Shown: positions 41,322-53,343 of the stretch, one piece after another
Numbering within the stretch: the stretch's first letter is position 1
Layout: each line of letters starts with the position of its first letter
Origin: Alopecurus myosuroides
Taxonomy: Eukaryota > Streptophyta > Magnoliopsida > Poales > Poaceae
Length of the DNA stretch: 64,000 bases
Direction: 5' to 3'
Assembly (NCBI GenBank): GCA_028641055.1
Contig: CM054061.1
Span: forward strand, 60,470,974 to 60,534,973
The notes under the pieces: generated by a model
What the model was told of the DNA's origin: nothing
Seen by the model: only the letters and a program-made list of their open reading frames with translations
Databases searched by the model: none
Program-made: the position numbers and the translations under genes

Positions 41322-42670
41322 TCATAGTCCTTCTCGAGTCGCCATAAGGTGTCCCTCAATGGGGCGGAAAAATCCCACACCCATCCTTCCTATGGCTTCT
41401 TGAGGTATTTCAACATCTACATTAGAAACATGAAATTGCGCCACTTGGGAGCCATCATTTTCCTCGAAAGCCACACTACAAGATTCTATGACAATCCGTG
41501 AAGCTTTGTCAAAGACTCTATAAGTGTGGGATTCGGCACCGTAACCAACAAATATACCCACAATAGTTTTGGATTAAAATTTAGACAACCTAACACCCTT
41601 GATCAAATAAAAGCACTTACAACCGAATACACGGAAGTAGGAGACGTTGGGATTCTTGCTGGTGAGGATCTCATATGGAGTCTTGTCAAAGCCTTTGTGG
41701 ATGTAGAGGCGGTTGGAGGAGTGTCATGCGGTGGATATGGCCTCGGCCCATAAATATTGGGGAGAAGTGTACTCCGCCAACATGGTCCTTGCCATATCCA
41801 AGAGAGTGTGATTCTTCCTTTCGGCAACACCATTTTGTTGAGGAGTGTAGGTGGCAGACTTATAGCCATGATTTGCACATTGTGTTGATGTTGCACTTCG
41901 TTAGAGAAGTCGATGATGGTTTGTTGAGTTTCACTCTTGCACTTGAAGAAATAAACCCAAGTGTATCTTGAATAATCATCGACAATCACCAAGCAATATT
42001 TCTTGCCTCCAAGACTTGCTTCGGGCACGGCACCAAAGAGATCAACCTGGAGAAGCTCCAAGATTCTCCTTGATGAAATAATAGTCTTGGCCTTGTGTGC
42101 CTTATCATGCATTTTTCCTTCAACACACGACCTACAAACGCGATCCTTTGAAAAGGAAACATTTTCTTTTAGTCCGACAATAAGGCCACCTTTGTGAAGA
42201 CTTTGCAAAGTTCTCATGTTGACATGGGAAAAGCGGCGATGCCACAACCATCCCACGTCCGCCTTTCCGAAGAGACACATTGTTTGAGAGTTGGTAGACT
42301 TTGAAAAGTCCACCACGAACAACTCATTTTCAACATGTCCCACGTAAGCGACATCAAGAGTCTTGCTCCTCAAAAGGACCACAATATCAACATAAAAAAA
42401 AGACGAAGAAACCATCTTTCCAAGAGAGCGGACAGAAAGTAAATTGTAACCAAGGGATTCGACAAGCATGACGTTCACGATAGTGATATCGGGAGCAACC
42501 ACAACCTTGCCGAACCCGGATACCTTAGACGAGGACGGGTCTCCATAAGTGACGGTTGCTTGAATGTCATTTGGGCGCAACTCCGTCACAAGTTCTTTGC
42601 TTCCAGTCATATGGCTAGTGCATCCACTATCAATTATCCATTTAGTCCCACCGGAAGCATAGTCCTGCAA
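41322..42670 (-). pseudogene. E4 protease and integrase
   Basis: The frame opens with the aspartic protease site WIIDSGCTSHMTGS, then the integrase zinc-binding part (WHRRFSHVNMRTLQSLHKGG, CRSCVEGKMH) and the first catalytic part (LLQVDLFGAVPEAS, LVIVDDYSRYTWVYF). After QHQHNVQIMA the frame breaks near 41880. In the next frame the text resumes with TYTPQQNGVAERKNHTLLDM, so the segment with the second catalytic Asp (SDNGTEF type) is missing. The C-terminal part (GIFVGYGAESHTYRVFDKAS) lies at 41561-41322. A deletion of a few tens of codons is the simplest reading. Confidence 0.87.
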
Positions 42671-42674
42671 GAGA

Positions 42675-45257
42675 TCATTGACTAGGGTTAGGACCCGAGG
42701 AGGGTCCCTTCATGTTAGCAACAAGGGTCTTTGGAACCCAAATAGTATTGTCAATGAAACCCTCAATAGGACCAACATATTTAGCTGGCACAACACCATA
42801 ATAATCAACATATAAGAAATGGTGTGGATTGTTAGTTCCCGTGAAGGTGCTACGAGTAGTGTTGTCCCTCATGACACTACTACTCGAGACAACATTGTTT
42901 GCTTCAGCAGGTGTGCTAAGAGTAGTGTTGTCCCTAATGACAATACCACCCGAAGCACCATTGTTGGTCTTCTTCTTGTTCTTCTTCTTCTTGGCTACAT
43001 AGCCAAGACCTCTCTTGCCCACTTGTTGCCTTGGAGCACTCAATTGTGGTCTAGCAATGACCACATTAGAGCTAGGGGCAACCACTAGTGGCGTAGAGAT
43101 CATAACCTTCTCAACTTGAGGGCCTTTTCCCTTGAGCCTTGCTAGCTCATCCTTCAACCTAGCATTTTCCTCAATAATATTTGCATGATCACAAGAAGAA
43201 GTAGAGGTGCTAGGGTTGTTAGGTTGATTAAGTTGAGTTTGAAGTTGTTCATGCAACTCTTTGAGGGAAGAGTGTTGGCTCTCCAAAGCTTTGTGAGCCT
43301 TGGTTAGCTTTTCAAACTCCTCGGTTAGTTTACCATGACCAACCCCAAACTCAACCTTATCCTTTTTAGACTTTTTATATTTAGCAATAGCAAGGTCACG
43401 TTCCTTAGTGATGTTAGAGACAAGTTCATTATGAGTTAATTCAATAGATTCAAGTTCATCCTCTAAAGAGACCTCTACCATCATGCTCTTCCTCAAGAGT
43501 CATAGAGAGGGATGCAATTTCATACGCATCCCTTCTTTCAACCTCACCTTTCTTCTCAAGAGCTTCTTGGGCCTCTCCCAATTGACTCATGAGATGCTCA
43601 AAGTACTTCTTGGTCTCCCCTTGCATGTTAGACATAAAATGTTCCAAGGAGAGACTCTCATCTTCTACTCTAAGATTAGCAAGATGTTCGAGTTCACTAG
43701 GGGTCTTAGAGTTGGAGGAAGGTTATACCTCTGTGGCCTTAGCCATGAAGCACTTGGCATTACGTTGAGGATGATCGTCATTTGGGGATTCAAAGAGAGA
43801 TGAAGAAGATGGAATAGAAGCAATAGCTAGAGCGGTCACTTCACTTGTGGTTTCTTCTTCTTCATCACTCCTGGAATCATACTCCTCTTGAGTCAATAGC
43901 ACAAACTTGGTGGGAGACTTCTCTTTGAATGGTTTCTTCTTGAAATGAGGTTTCTTGTACTCAACCTTGGACTTGTCCTTGCGAATGAGCTTGCCACTAT
44001 GGAGTTCACTATTTTCATAGGGACACTCCGCGATGAAGTGGTACTTGTCTTGGCAATTTAAGCAATACCTCACTTTTTTAGCCCCATCATTTCCATAGCG
44101 AGACTTGGTCTTCTCCTCAACAAACTTCTTGCCCTTGGGAGGATTGTTCCAAAACTTTTGCACGGTGAGAGAAATGAGATCCTTTAGCACGGGATCATAG
44201 TCTTGTTCCTTCAAAGGAGGCAATGCCTCTTCTCCTTCTTCTCCAAACTCAACCTCTCTTGACTCAACCTTGGCCTTCAAAGCAACGGATGCTCATTTGT
44301 GCATTACTATGGCCCTAGCACGGTTGTCAAGAGCATTCTTGGTTTGCACTTGATAGGAGCACATTTCTTGCATCACTTGGGTTGAGGTCATGGAAGAGAA
44401 ATCATGTCTTCCTTGAATGCTCTTCATGTCCGCGCCCTCAAATGACATTATGGCAATCATGTACTTCCTCTTGATCCAAGCATCATCAATGTACTTGGCA
44501 CCAACATTTGAGAAGGCGGTGGCAAGAGTCTTGAGTCACCGGTACATGTCAGCATGGTCCTCTCCATCATGCATATAGAACCCTTCGGCCTCATTGGTCA
44601 AGGCATCATATCTATTGCTTTGCATGCTCTCATTGCCCACAAACATGATGACAAGAGCGTCCCATGTTTCTTTGGCGGTGGAATGTTGTTGAAGATGCGG
44701 AATGTGGTTAGGACCCACGGCTTGTTGAAGAATAGACAAGGCGGTGTAGTTGAGTTGGCAATCTACGGCTTCTCTTCTTGTGAGGTTCTTGGGGTCATGA
44801 GGCTTGTATCCATCACGAGTGATCCTCCAAAGATCTATACAAGAAGAGTTCAAGTGAGTCTCCATGTAAGATTGCCATTCACTAAAAGAAAAAGCATCAA
44901 TTTTAGGTGGATCTCCCCTAGGGATTATATGAGGATGAGGGACGGGGGGATCGGGAGAATATCGTCCGTTAACGGAGTGATATTCTTCGTCTCCCTCCGT
45001 GCCCTTCTCGGTGGAGTTTTCGGCGGAAGCAATTTTAGATGGATCACCATCTACCCCTTTCTTGGCACCCTCCGGAGTAGTTTCCGAGGAGTAGATTTGG
45101 CGACCTCCGGTCCTTTGGCTTTGAGGAGTTGTGCCAAGACTTGGCGCAACTCATCAAATTTGGTGTATATGGATGAGGTCAATGAATTTCTCAATTCATT
45201 GAGATCATTCATGGTCACCTTGGCCACAGACGTTTCAGTATCCAAATCGTCTCCCAT
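42675..45257 (-). pseudogene. E4 gag
   Basis: Pieces in order: N-terminal helix (45257-45051), core with FSEWQSYMETHLNSSCIDLW and ETWDALVIMFVGNE (around 44.5-44.9 kb), linker, zinc knuckle CLNCQDKYHFIAEC (C-x2-C-x4-H-x4-C, in 44280-43723), then a long charged coiled coil (43647-42675) ending in a basic KKKKNKKK patch and a low-complexity part. Stops near 44536, 44294 and 43723 and a frameshift near 43480 split it. The size is large, as in SIRE-type gag. Confidence 0.82.
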
Positions 45258-45297
45258 ACTAAAACTCTTAGGCGGTTAAGCCCGATAGAAGAGTCGA

Positions 45298-45310
45298 GGC
45301 TCTGATACCA
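45298..45310 (-). other. Primer binding site of E4
   Basis: TGGTATCAGAGCC on the minus strand, complementary to the 3' end of initiator tRNA-Met, the usual plant copia primer. It lies two bases from the LTR edge. Confidence 0.93.
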
Positions 45311-45312
45311 AT

Positions 45313-46640
45313 TAAAAGTAAAGTATGGGCACCTAGAGGGGGGGTGTGAATAGGTGCTACGACCAATTTTAATTTTTCTTTAACAATTAGGCTTGACACA
45401 AAGGTAAATTCTCTAGATGATGCGACTACGTTGAATTTACCTATATTACAAGGATAACAATAATCACAATGCAAGTAAGTAAAGGGAGTAAGGGAACGAG
45501 GTAACCAAAGTGAAGCACACGGAGACAAGATGTATTCCCTAGTTCCTCCTTGTTAAGGGAGTACGTCTCGTTGGAGGGGTGTGAGCTCGCCACGAAGGCG
45601 TACTCAACGCCACAAAGGCCTCACCCTATTCTCCGATGAACTCCGTCACAAAGGCCTAGTTCACCTTCCACTATTGAACCCCTTTGAGGCGGGGATCAAG
45701 TCCTTTACAAACAACTTGGGGCACACACCCACAACCAAATTGGGGGCTCCCAACTCTTCTTGAATCACCAACAAGTAGCAAGATGCCTAGGTTCTCCACA
45801 AGAGGAAACCCTAGGCTAGATCTCTCTAGCTAGAGAGGGGGAAATGAAGAACGGGTTGGTGAAGATGTAGATCCGGGTCTTCTTCTTCAATCCTCCAAGT
45901 ATCAACGAGTTTGGGTGGAGGGATTGAGAGAGATCTAACTTTGGAGGCTCAATAAATGCTTGACTTTAATGCTGGAGTGAGCTACCTCTTGGGGAACAAG
46001 GGGATGGGGTATTTATAGCCCCCTCCCCAAACTAGCCGTTTTGACCCTTTTCGTGCCTGGCGGTACTACCGCTACCTGGGTATGCACGCGGTACTAGCGA
46101 GGCCCAGTCGCAGGGCGCAGGCGGTACTGCTGCTAAAGTATCGTGGTACTCCCGCAGCGGTACTACCGCGAGTGCACCCCGGTACTACCGCTGGCCACTA
46201 TCATCGAATACCGCTCTAGTATCATGCGATACAGAGAGAAAAACTTAGCTGGTGGTACAAGGGCCGGTACTTCGGGCGGTACAACCGCTTCTTGTAGGGA
46301 GCGGTACTACCGCTGAGCAAGGTTTTGCTCAAGATCGAAATGAGTACAACGGTACTACCGAGCCACTACCGCTTCAGTACCGCTGGAGACAGTACACATT
46401 TTTCTCCTGGCGGTACTGGGCGCGGTACTACCGCTCGCTATGCAGAGCGGTACTACCGCTGCCATGCCCGGTACTACTGCTGGACCAAAACAATCTTGGT
46501 GGCTTTGTCTAGGAATTATATTCACCTTTTTGGTGTCTAGTTGATATAACCTGAAATACTTGACGCACTGTTAGAAGCTTAGTGGTGTTGTTATCAACTC
46601 CAAAACCTAAGAGAGATCAAAGATGCAAAATGCACTTTCA
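45313..46640 (-). repeat. E4 5' LTR
   Basis: 1328 bp. It matches 34829-36183 but differs by several indels that fall in the palindrome cluster (46060-46480), including loss of one GCGGTACTACCGCTGG unit and gain of a GGGCCGGTACTTCGGGCGG stretch near 46262. Confidence 0.9.
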
Positions 46641-46810
46641 GCTTTATCTTGAACAGACGCAAGTTTACGAAGGTTTCCTTGATGTCTTCTAGGAGGGTAT
46701 GCCACTCCTTGGTCTTGACGACCATGTCGCCAACATAGGCGTGGACGTTTCTGCCGGTTTGACGTGCGTAACGTGCTTGGGCCGCGAGGTAAGGCCCATT
46801 TGTCAGCATG
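46641..46810 (-). mobile_element. E3 fragment: gypsy reverse transcriptase palm
   Basis: The minus-strand frame reads ARQTGRNVHAYVGDMVVKTK, then EWHTLLEDIKETFVNLRLFK, the palm region of gypsy RT. The active site is YVGD instead of YVDD (codon 46729-46731). It begins with the E4 target duplication and loses similarity around 46790-46815, so E3 is truncated on this side. Confidence 0.87.
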
Positions 46811-47829
46811 AAACATCACACTTATATATGACCACTATGGGTCGTGCCTCACGGGTTGGCCCATTGGCCACCTATAGTTGTTCTTGCCTTGGCTGGATGC
46901 CACTCCACACCCACAACGGGCGCTATTGGCCGACGACCTGCTACTCCTCGCCAACACACGGCGCTCGTTTCCAACTACGCTGCCACAATTCTCCACTACC
47001 CATACAATCCAAATGTCGAAGAACTGGTAGATAACATCCCGTGATGTTACAAACGATAGTAAGAAATAAACAATGAACAAAGAGATCGACACAAGGGGAC
47101 ACGATTTTTAACGTTGAAAACCCTTTCAAAGAGGAACAGAGAAATACGAATGCTAGCCAGCAGAACTGCACTATATTAGGTACGCCGGGAATTTGCAATT
47201 TTTTATCTTGTCCCAACTGACTGCTTATATGAAATATATAAAGGGGTAAAACTCTAGACAAGGTAGAATTCGGATCGAAGTCGGTAACAACTCGTACCGT
47301 AACACGTGACACATACGAGAGCTATGAGCATGGAGAATGGGGCCAGACATTAGGTTCGTGAGGCGAGAAAGAAAGTGGATCAAGGTGATCATATTGAGTT
47401 GAGGATAGAAATAAAAAAGGTATAGACGAAGCGGATAAGGATGGTTGTGCACCACATTAGTTTCTTGAGAGACCGGACAGTGATCTTTTTTTGATAAAGA
47501 AAAAAGGCTATGAACAGTAAGTACGAATTCTTCTAGTTTTAAAGCATAAAAAAAGCTACTTAAAAAGCTACATAAACCATTGTGAGCAGCTACTCGATTA
47601 TAGATATGAAACTCGGAAAGCCCAAATATGTTTCTTTCATTGTCATGCCCAAAATCTCGATATGAAAATGTGTTCTTTGGGTCCTTCCAGGCACAAATGT
47701 AATTTTAAAAAAAGGCGTATATGTGAGTTTCAAATTAATAAAGCCCCACGATACCTATTGCATTTGCCCCAAACTATTTGAAATGGCCATGATTTTTTTA
47801 ATACAAAATGGTTGGGCATTATTTTTTGA
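46811..47829. other. Unclassified intergenic sequence
   Basis: About 1 kb. The first part is GC-moderate with short frames only; from 47040 on it is AT-rich. I recognise no domain, LTR edge or MITE pair. It may be old retroelement sequence. Confidence 0.4.
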
Positions 47830-47998
47830 AATTTAAGACTCATTATATTAAGCAAGCAAGCCTGCCTTATTAAAAACCTTCCAGTCTTCTAAGGTACCCT
47901 GGTAAGGAAAAGAGTGCGTCAACAAACTTGCTGCCGGACAGATCAATCTGGTTTACAATCCTTCCTGATACAGGCATCGAGAAAGGTAGGGGTAAAAT

Positions 47999-48430
47999 TC
48001 ACCCAAAGACATCCCTTCTATCTACGTTACAGTGGTGAGCACACATATCAACTAGCTCATTAGCTCCCCTAGGTACATAGGAAAGACTAAAATCATCAAA
48101 ATTGCCCCTAAGATCATTTACTTCAGAGAGGATAAAAGCCACTTCCGATTTTTCAAAACGAGAGCTAGACCACATGTTGACAACCTGAGCAGCGTCTGTC
48201 TCAATCACCACTTTCCGGATCCCAATGTCCATAGCCATTTTGATACTGTCTCTCACTGCTAATGCCTCCATCGATAGAGAGCTAGCAGCTGAATCATACC
48301 ATAAGGATTGACCATGAATTAGGGTACCTTGCTGGTCTCAAAGACACACACCTGCACCTCCATGAAAAGTATCATAGAATGCTGCATCAACATTGATCTT
48401 TAACAATCCGTCCTCTAGAGGTTTCCACCT
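47999..48430 (-). pseudogene. LINE RNase H domain
   Basis: The frame MEALAVRDSIKMAMDIGIRK, then VVIETDAAQVV and LSYVPRGANELVDMCAHHC, is the plant-type RNase H found at the C-terminus of some plant L1 elements. Upstream, LLKINVDAAF (near 48400) carries the first acidic residue, in the same region but after a stop. A 12-bp direct duplication (CGATGCATGAAA) at about 48592-48615 lies further upstream in the linker. Confidence 0.8.
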
Positions 48431-48775
48431 GGCCGTCTCGTGTTTCTTCCTAGGAAAGTTGGCTTTACCCGACAATGATAAATCCCGAGCCACATCCCTA
48501 GTCCAATTCACCGACTGTAAAATACTTCTTGTTGTTTCTCCGTGTCTTCTCGCATTTCTTTCAGACCAGACCGCCCAAGCCCCACACTCAAACGATGCAT
48601 GAAACGATGCATGAAATATAGTCTAACATCTGCCACATTCATCACATGCACTAACCTTCTCCACATGCCTCTGTTGTAAAATATCTTTAGTAGGGACAAA
48701 ACCCTTAATCACTCTCCACGAGAAATTACGAACTTTAGGGGGTATAGGTAGTTTCCAAAGCTTTTTCCAGCATGA

Positions 48776-49565
48776 CTAGGCACTGTTTCCCGATGAGCAC
48801 GTAGCTGGAATGACATTATACCGAATAAGGGTTTTGTAAGCGGACCTAACAGAGAAGAAACCCAGCCTCTCAGGTTGCCAGGCCCAAGTATCTTCCATAA
48901 AATTTCCAGTTGGAATTCTTAACACCGCTTCAGTATCGGTATGAATAAAATTAGATCGCACTTTACTTTCAATCCACTCATTAGAGCATGGGTCTAATAG
49001 CTCCTGGACCAAACTAATATAACTCCCTTGCTCCTTTCTCATTGGTTTGCGAGAAGAATTACTCGGAATCCACGGATCAACCCAAGCGTTGATAGTACTA
49101 CCATTTCCAACACACTTGATCAACCCCAATGTAAGGGCCTCTCTCCCATGCAGGATAGCACGCCACGTATGGGTAGATCCCTTCTTCCTCGAAGCCGACA
49201 TAAAATCACATGCATGAAAGAAGTTACCTATCAAAACTCTAGCACACAAGGAGTTAGGATTTGTGAGTAGCCGCCAGCCCTGTTTCGCCAACATAGCTTG
49301 ATTAAAGAGTTGAATATCCCTGAAACCCATGCCTCCTTCAAGTTTTGGAATGGCCAACTCCTTCCACTTCTTCCAATGCATTTTCCTATTTTTAACATCG
49401 CCACCCCACCAAAATCTAACAATGATATTGGTGATCTTCTTGCAAATATTTTTTGATAACCTAAAACAGCTCATCAAATAGGTAGGGATAGCTTGGCAAA
49501 TCGCCTTTATTAAGACTTCCCTACATGCACTGTTAAGATGCTTCGGTGCCCAACCATTAACCAAA
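48776..49565 (-). pseudogene. LINE reverse transcriptase C-terminal part
   Basis: Reads LVNGWAPKHLNSACREVLIK, then AICQAIPTYLMSCFRL and IIVRFWWGGDVKNRKMHWKK, WGWRLL-type and WVDPWIPS text. This is the conserved stretch downstream of the LINE RT palm. It follows directly on from 50998 when the Helitron is removed. Confidence 0.85.
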
Positions 49566-50997
49566 CTAGATGATTCCCCGCGCGTTGCAGCGGGAAATAG
49601 AAACAAACTATTTTGATATAATTTTAAGTTTAGAACATATGAGAGTGATAGAAAAAATTTCTCATCAATATATGAACAACAATGAGTCCATCATTGCATA
49701 CTGAAATGAAGTGCCAATGTTGTTTCAAAATATTGTTCACACAATGAAATATACTTGTTTTTTTTACTATAAGAATCATATATATTGTATATTCTAAGAT
49801 CTTAACAGAAAGTGGTATGAGGCAGAAGCTAATTCTATTGATTTGCTTCGAGTCACCTTTTTGTTTTTCCCACGTTCCCACCAACGAATTATTAGAGAAA
49901 CTGAAAACTATAGTAGTATGATAATTATGAAGATATGAGAAAATAAGCACGCATGTCACTTCGCTAACAGTAATCTGGCATCACTCAAGCAATCTTTCCC
50001 ATCCCTTTTATCCATAACCGGTTGATTTAATTAAAAAGTACTTTTCAAATTCCAAGGAGGTAAAAGCGGATGCAGCAATGCAGAGGGAGTGATGAATCTC
50101 GTCTCACCTGATCGATCGTTTAGCACTCCTTGTGCTATTGCCTTGATTCTTCAACCATGAACCTTTGTCTACATGCGTTTTTCCCAATCTGTCGCCACTG
50201 ATCGTGCGCATTGGTAAAAGATATAGATACACTTGCCGGATCATGTCTCACGCGCCCCCATATCTGTATTCAGTTGACTTCACTTCCTAGCAGCAAGAAG
50301 GGCTGGGCGACGCTCGGCGGCGCACACAGTAGCTCCGAGCAGTGTGCATGACAACATCCCGCGCAACGACACAGCCAAGGATGCACATGCCCAGGCTGTC
50401 ACGCGAGAAGATCCTCATCCCCGGGTTCTCACTCCACCACCGGACACTGGACGCTCCAGCTGCGTCGATACAGAGAGAAACGACGTCGGCACAAGCGGAT
50501 CTCCCCTAGAAAAGTAGGCATCAAATTTGATCAGGTGTCTGGTGGCTAAAGAGAGGAACAAAGGAAGTGGGTGGTGCCATGCCTAGATCTTGATACAATA
50601 TGAGGAGCTCGTGGTGAATAAAAGTCCCGTAAGAGGAGAGGATCGTACCAAGAGACATTAAGACCGGCACCTCAATTAATGTCTTCTGTGCATCTGTTTC
50701 CAGCAGTTTTGTTTGCTTTAACTGAGAAATGGAAGACGAGTAGAAAACACGCTGGAAGGTGTAAAGAACGGATCGGAAGATTAGTAGTACATGTTTGCTG
50801 AAGTGGCATGAAAGGCTAATTAATTAGTGAATAGATTCGACTTAAGAGCTGAAACGCCAAAACACGCATGCCATGCTGACATGGAAGAGATGTATGACAT
50901 GGCAGTCTATGATTGCCTACAGATACTCGATGAGGTGGACGTCTTGCATGCTCAAAGAAATAGACATAGTGGGTTGCTCCCATTTAGATATTGTAGA
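49566..50997 (-). mobile_element. Non-autonomous Helitron inside the LINE
   Basis: On the minus strand it starts TCTACAATATCTAAATGGG and ends with a hairpin (CCCGCTGCAACGCGCGGG), 6 bases, then CTAG. It sits between A and T with no target duplication. 5' TC, 3' hairpin plus CTRR and an AT target are the Helitron signature. 1432 bp, no Rep/helicase ORF. Excising it joins the LINE frame without a shift (K-V-K-N then L-V-N-G-W). A GC-rich middle (50290-50480) could be captured host sequence, which I cannot identify. Confidence 0.82.
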
Positions 50998-52208
50998 TTC
51001 TTTACTTTAGTAAGAATACTCTCAAATTGTGAATCACTGGAGCGCTCCACTGCCGTGGGCAGCCCCAAATATTTTTCCACCAAAGCCTCACTTGAAACCT
51101 CAGTTTCTGTGTGAACAATAACCTTCGTCTCGGCAGAACAATTCGAGCTGAAAAAGATAGCCGATTTTTCCTTATTAACAAGCTAACCCGAGCACGTGTG
51201 GTACCTATCAAGGATGTCACTAATTCTTTGAGCACCTGCCGAACTAGCCTCCGTGAAAATAATGCAGTCATCCGCAAACAGCAAATGAGAAATCCAAAGG
51301 GGACATTCACATCCACCCTAACACTTTTTGTAAGATAACCTGCACCCACACGTTTAAGAAAGCAGGTTAGCCCTTCAGAACAAATAAGAAAAAGGTATGG
51401 ACTAATTGGATCCCCTTGTCTGATTCCCCTGGAGGGCTTGAAATTTTCCGAGAGAGAACCATTAACTCGAACTGAAAAGGAAACAGTCTCCACACACACC
51501 ATCACTCTATCAATCCATCGAGAAGCAAATCCCAATTTCTCCATAATACTCCGTAAATAAAACCACTCAACACGATCATACGCTTTAGCCATATCCACCT
51601 TAATAGCACACGCAACCGATTTACCTTTTTTTCCGCTTCAAATAGTGAATACATTCATATGCCGTGAGCACATTATCCGTAATTAGTCTGCCGGGGACAA
51701 AAGCACTTTGTTCTTCCGATATAACAACATCAAGAATAGATCTTAGTCTCAATGCAAGAACCTTGGAAGCTATTTTATAAAGGACATTGCACGGTGATAT
51801 AGGCCTATAGCTCTTCAGATTAGTCGGATTCTTGATTTTCGGAATAAGAACAATGATAGTTTGGTTGACATCCTCCGGCATAACCCCGTTCTCGAAGAAC
51901 AATTTAATAGCATTGGTTACCGGCTGTTTTAAGATGTTTCAGTGCTTCACGTAAAAACCTGTAGTAAAACCGTCAAGCCCGGGTGATTTATTAGGATGCA
52001 TCATAAACAACGCCTTCTCAACCTCAAAATCGGTAACCGGCCTGCACAATGACTCATTCATCTCCTCATCAATCTTCTTCTCAACAACCTTTGTAATCAA
52101 CTCGAGAATAATATTGCCATCCGAGGAAAAAAGGTTACTATAGAAGTCCATAGCTGCCCTCTCTAACTCAAACTGAGTAGAAACAGTGGCACCATTATCT
52201 AGAACCAA
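50998..52208 (-). pseudogene. LINE reverse transcriptase core
   Basis: Pieces: NKSPGLDGFTTGFYVKH (52208-51939), then IVLIPKIKNPTNLKSYRPIS and EEQSAFVPGRLITDNVLTAY (51902-51621), DMAKAYDRVEWFYLRSIMEK and SRGIRQGDPISPYLFLICSE (51598-51002). The FADD active site is intact but in another frame (about 51262-51282, LLFADDC), so there is a frameshift just upstream. Stops or shifts also separate the other pieces. Confidence 0.85.
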
Positions 52209-52752
52209 CTTTTTAATTCAGTCCTGTCTCCCTCTTTCTTTGGCCTTGGCATGAAAAATGACGTATTCCTATCACCCTCACGAAGCCACTGAATTCTCGA
52301 TCTTTGTTTAGCCATAATCTCTTCCCTGGACAACAATTCAGAAATTCGGTTCATTATTGTTTTTCAGCTCTAGAGGGACCACCATGCAAGGAACGCGCCC
52401 TAACATAATCCAAATTGTCCCTTAGCTGTTTGAGTTTCTTCTTAACATTACCAAAATCATCTTTGCTCCATCGTTGCAGTCTGTCCCGAAACCCAACTAA
52501 GGATCCTGCCACTGAAGAAAGATCCCCTGTTGTCGGAACCTAGTCTTTCTCTATCGTATCCGAATAATTATCGTGCCTAGTCCAGGCATTTTCAAACCTG
52601 AAAGGTCTAGGACCAAAGTGGTTCTTCTCCATAGCCGGCCCCATAACCTTAATCAATAGAGTGCAATGGTCAGAGCTAACCATATGTATATGCACGACCT
52701 CTGTATTCCCAAAGGTATCGAAGAACCGATCATCTCCAAATCCCCTATCCAG

Positions 52753-53343
52753 TCAAACCTTGATATTCTTACCATCTTTTGGCCTATTATCCCAAGTATA
52801 CGGTAGACCTGAATATCCCAAATCAGCAAAACGACAGAAGTTTACCACCTCTTTAAAACCTTCCATCATCCATTCATGTCTTGGATTGCCCCCAATTTGT
52901 TCATCTTCATGTAAAATTTCATTAAAATTCCCCTGCACAAAGCCAAGGGTTGTCATACTCGCATCGAAGAACTCCAACAGTTCCCAACTTCTCCTCCGTT
53001 TTGATCTCGCCGGGTTACCGTAGAAACCCGTAAGCCTCCATTCACCTAGTCCCAAGCTCCCATTCTGGATCAAGACATCAATGTGCGTCTTACTAAAGGA
53101 TTTCACACTCACCGTTGATTCGTTATTCCAGTAGAGCGCAAGACCTCCACTTAGACCATCAGCTTTAACCGCAAACGCATTCTGGAAACCAAATCTGAAC
53201 CTCAAATCTTTTGCTCTTGTTTCTGACATCTTGGTTTCCGAGAGAAAAACCAAGGCGAGACGATGCAACTAAATCAAACTGCTAATTTCTTGAACTGTCT
53301 CGAGCCGCCCACAGCTCCGACAGTTCAAACTTAGTAGATTCAT
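52753..53343 (-). pseudogene. LINE ORF2 start and AP-type endonuclease
   Basis: The ATG at 53343 opens MNLLSLNCRSCGRLETVQEI, the usual ORF2 beginning. A TAG at 53269-53271 follows before LHRLALVFLSETKM. Endonuclease motifs: LSETKM, WRLTGFYGNP, GNFNEIL (normally GDFNEIL, so a catalytic-site Asp is Asn) and DLGYSGLPYTWDN. ORF2 starts inside the end of ORF1, as in plant L1 elements. The enzyme would nick target DNA to prime reverse transcription. Confidence 0.85.

Larger units (their letters stand above)
34829..46640 (-). mobile_element. E4: SIRE/Maximus-type Ty1/copia retrotransposon, decayed
   Basis: 11,812 bp with 3' LTR (34829-36183), polypurine tract (36184-36196), an extra ORF, RT-RNase H, integrase, protease, gag, primer binding site (45298-45310) and 5' LTR (45313-46640), flanked by GCTTT on both sides. 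Integrase before RT makes it Ty1/copia. Large size, long gag with a coiled coil, LTR start TGAAAGTGC and an additional ORF after pol are traits of the SIRE/Maximus lineage. It interrupts E3 RT at KIKLN. Multiple stops, frameshifts, a lost RT Asp and an integrase deletion show that it is not autonomous. Confidence 0.9.

Noticed and set aside
45298..45310. tRNA-Met gene fragment
   Set aside because: Only the 13-base primer complement is present, next to an LTR edge; the same applies to 59382-59394.
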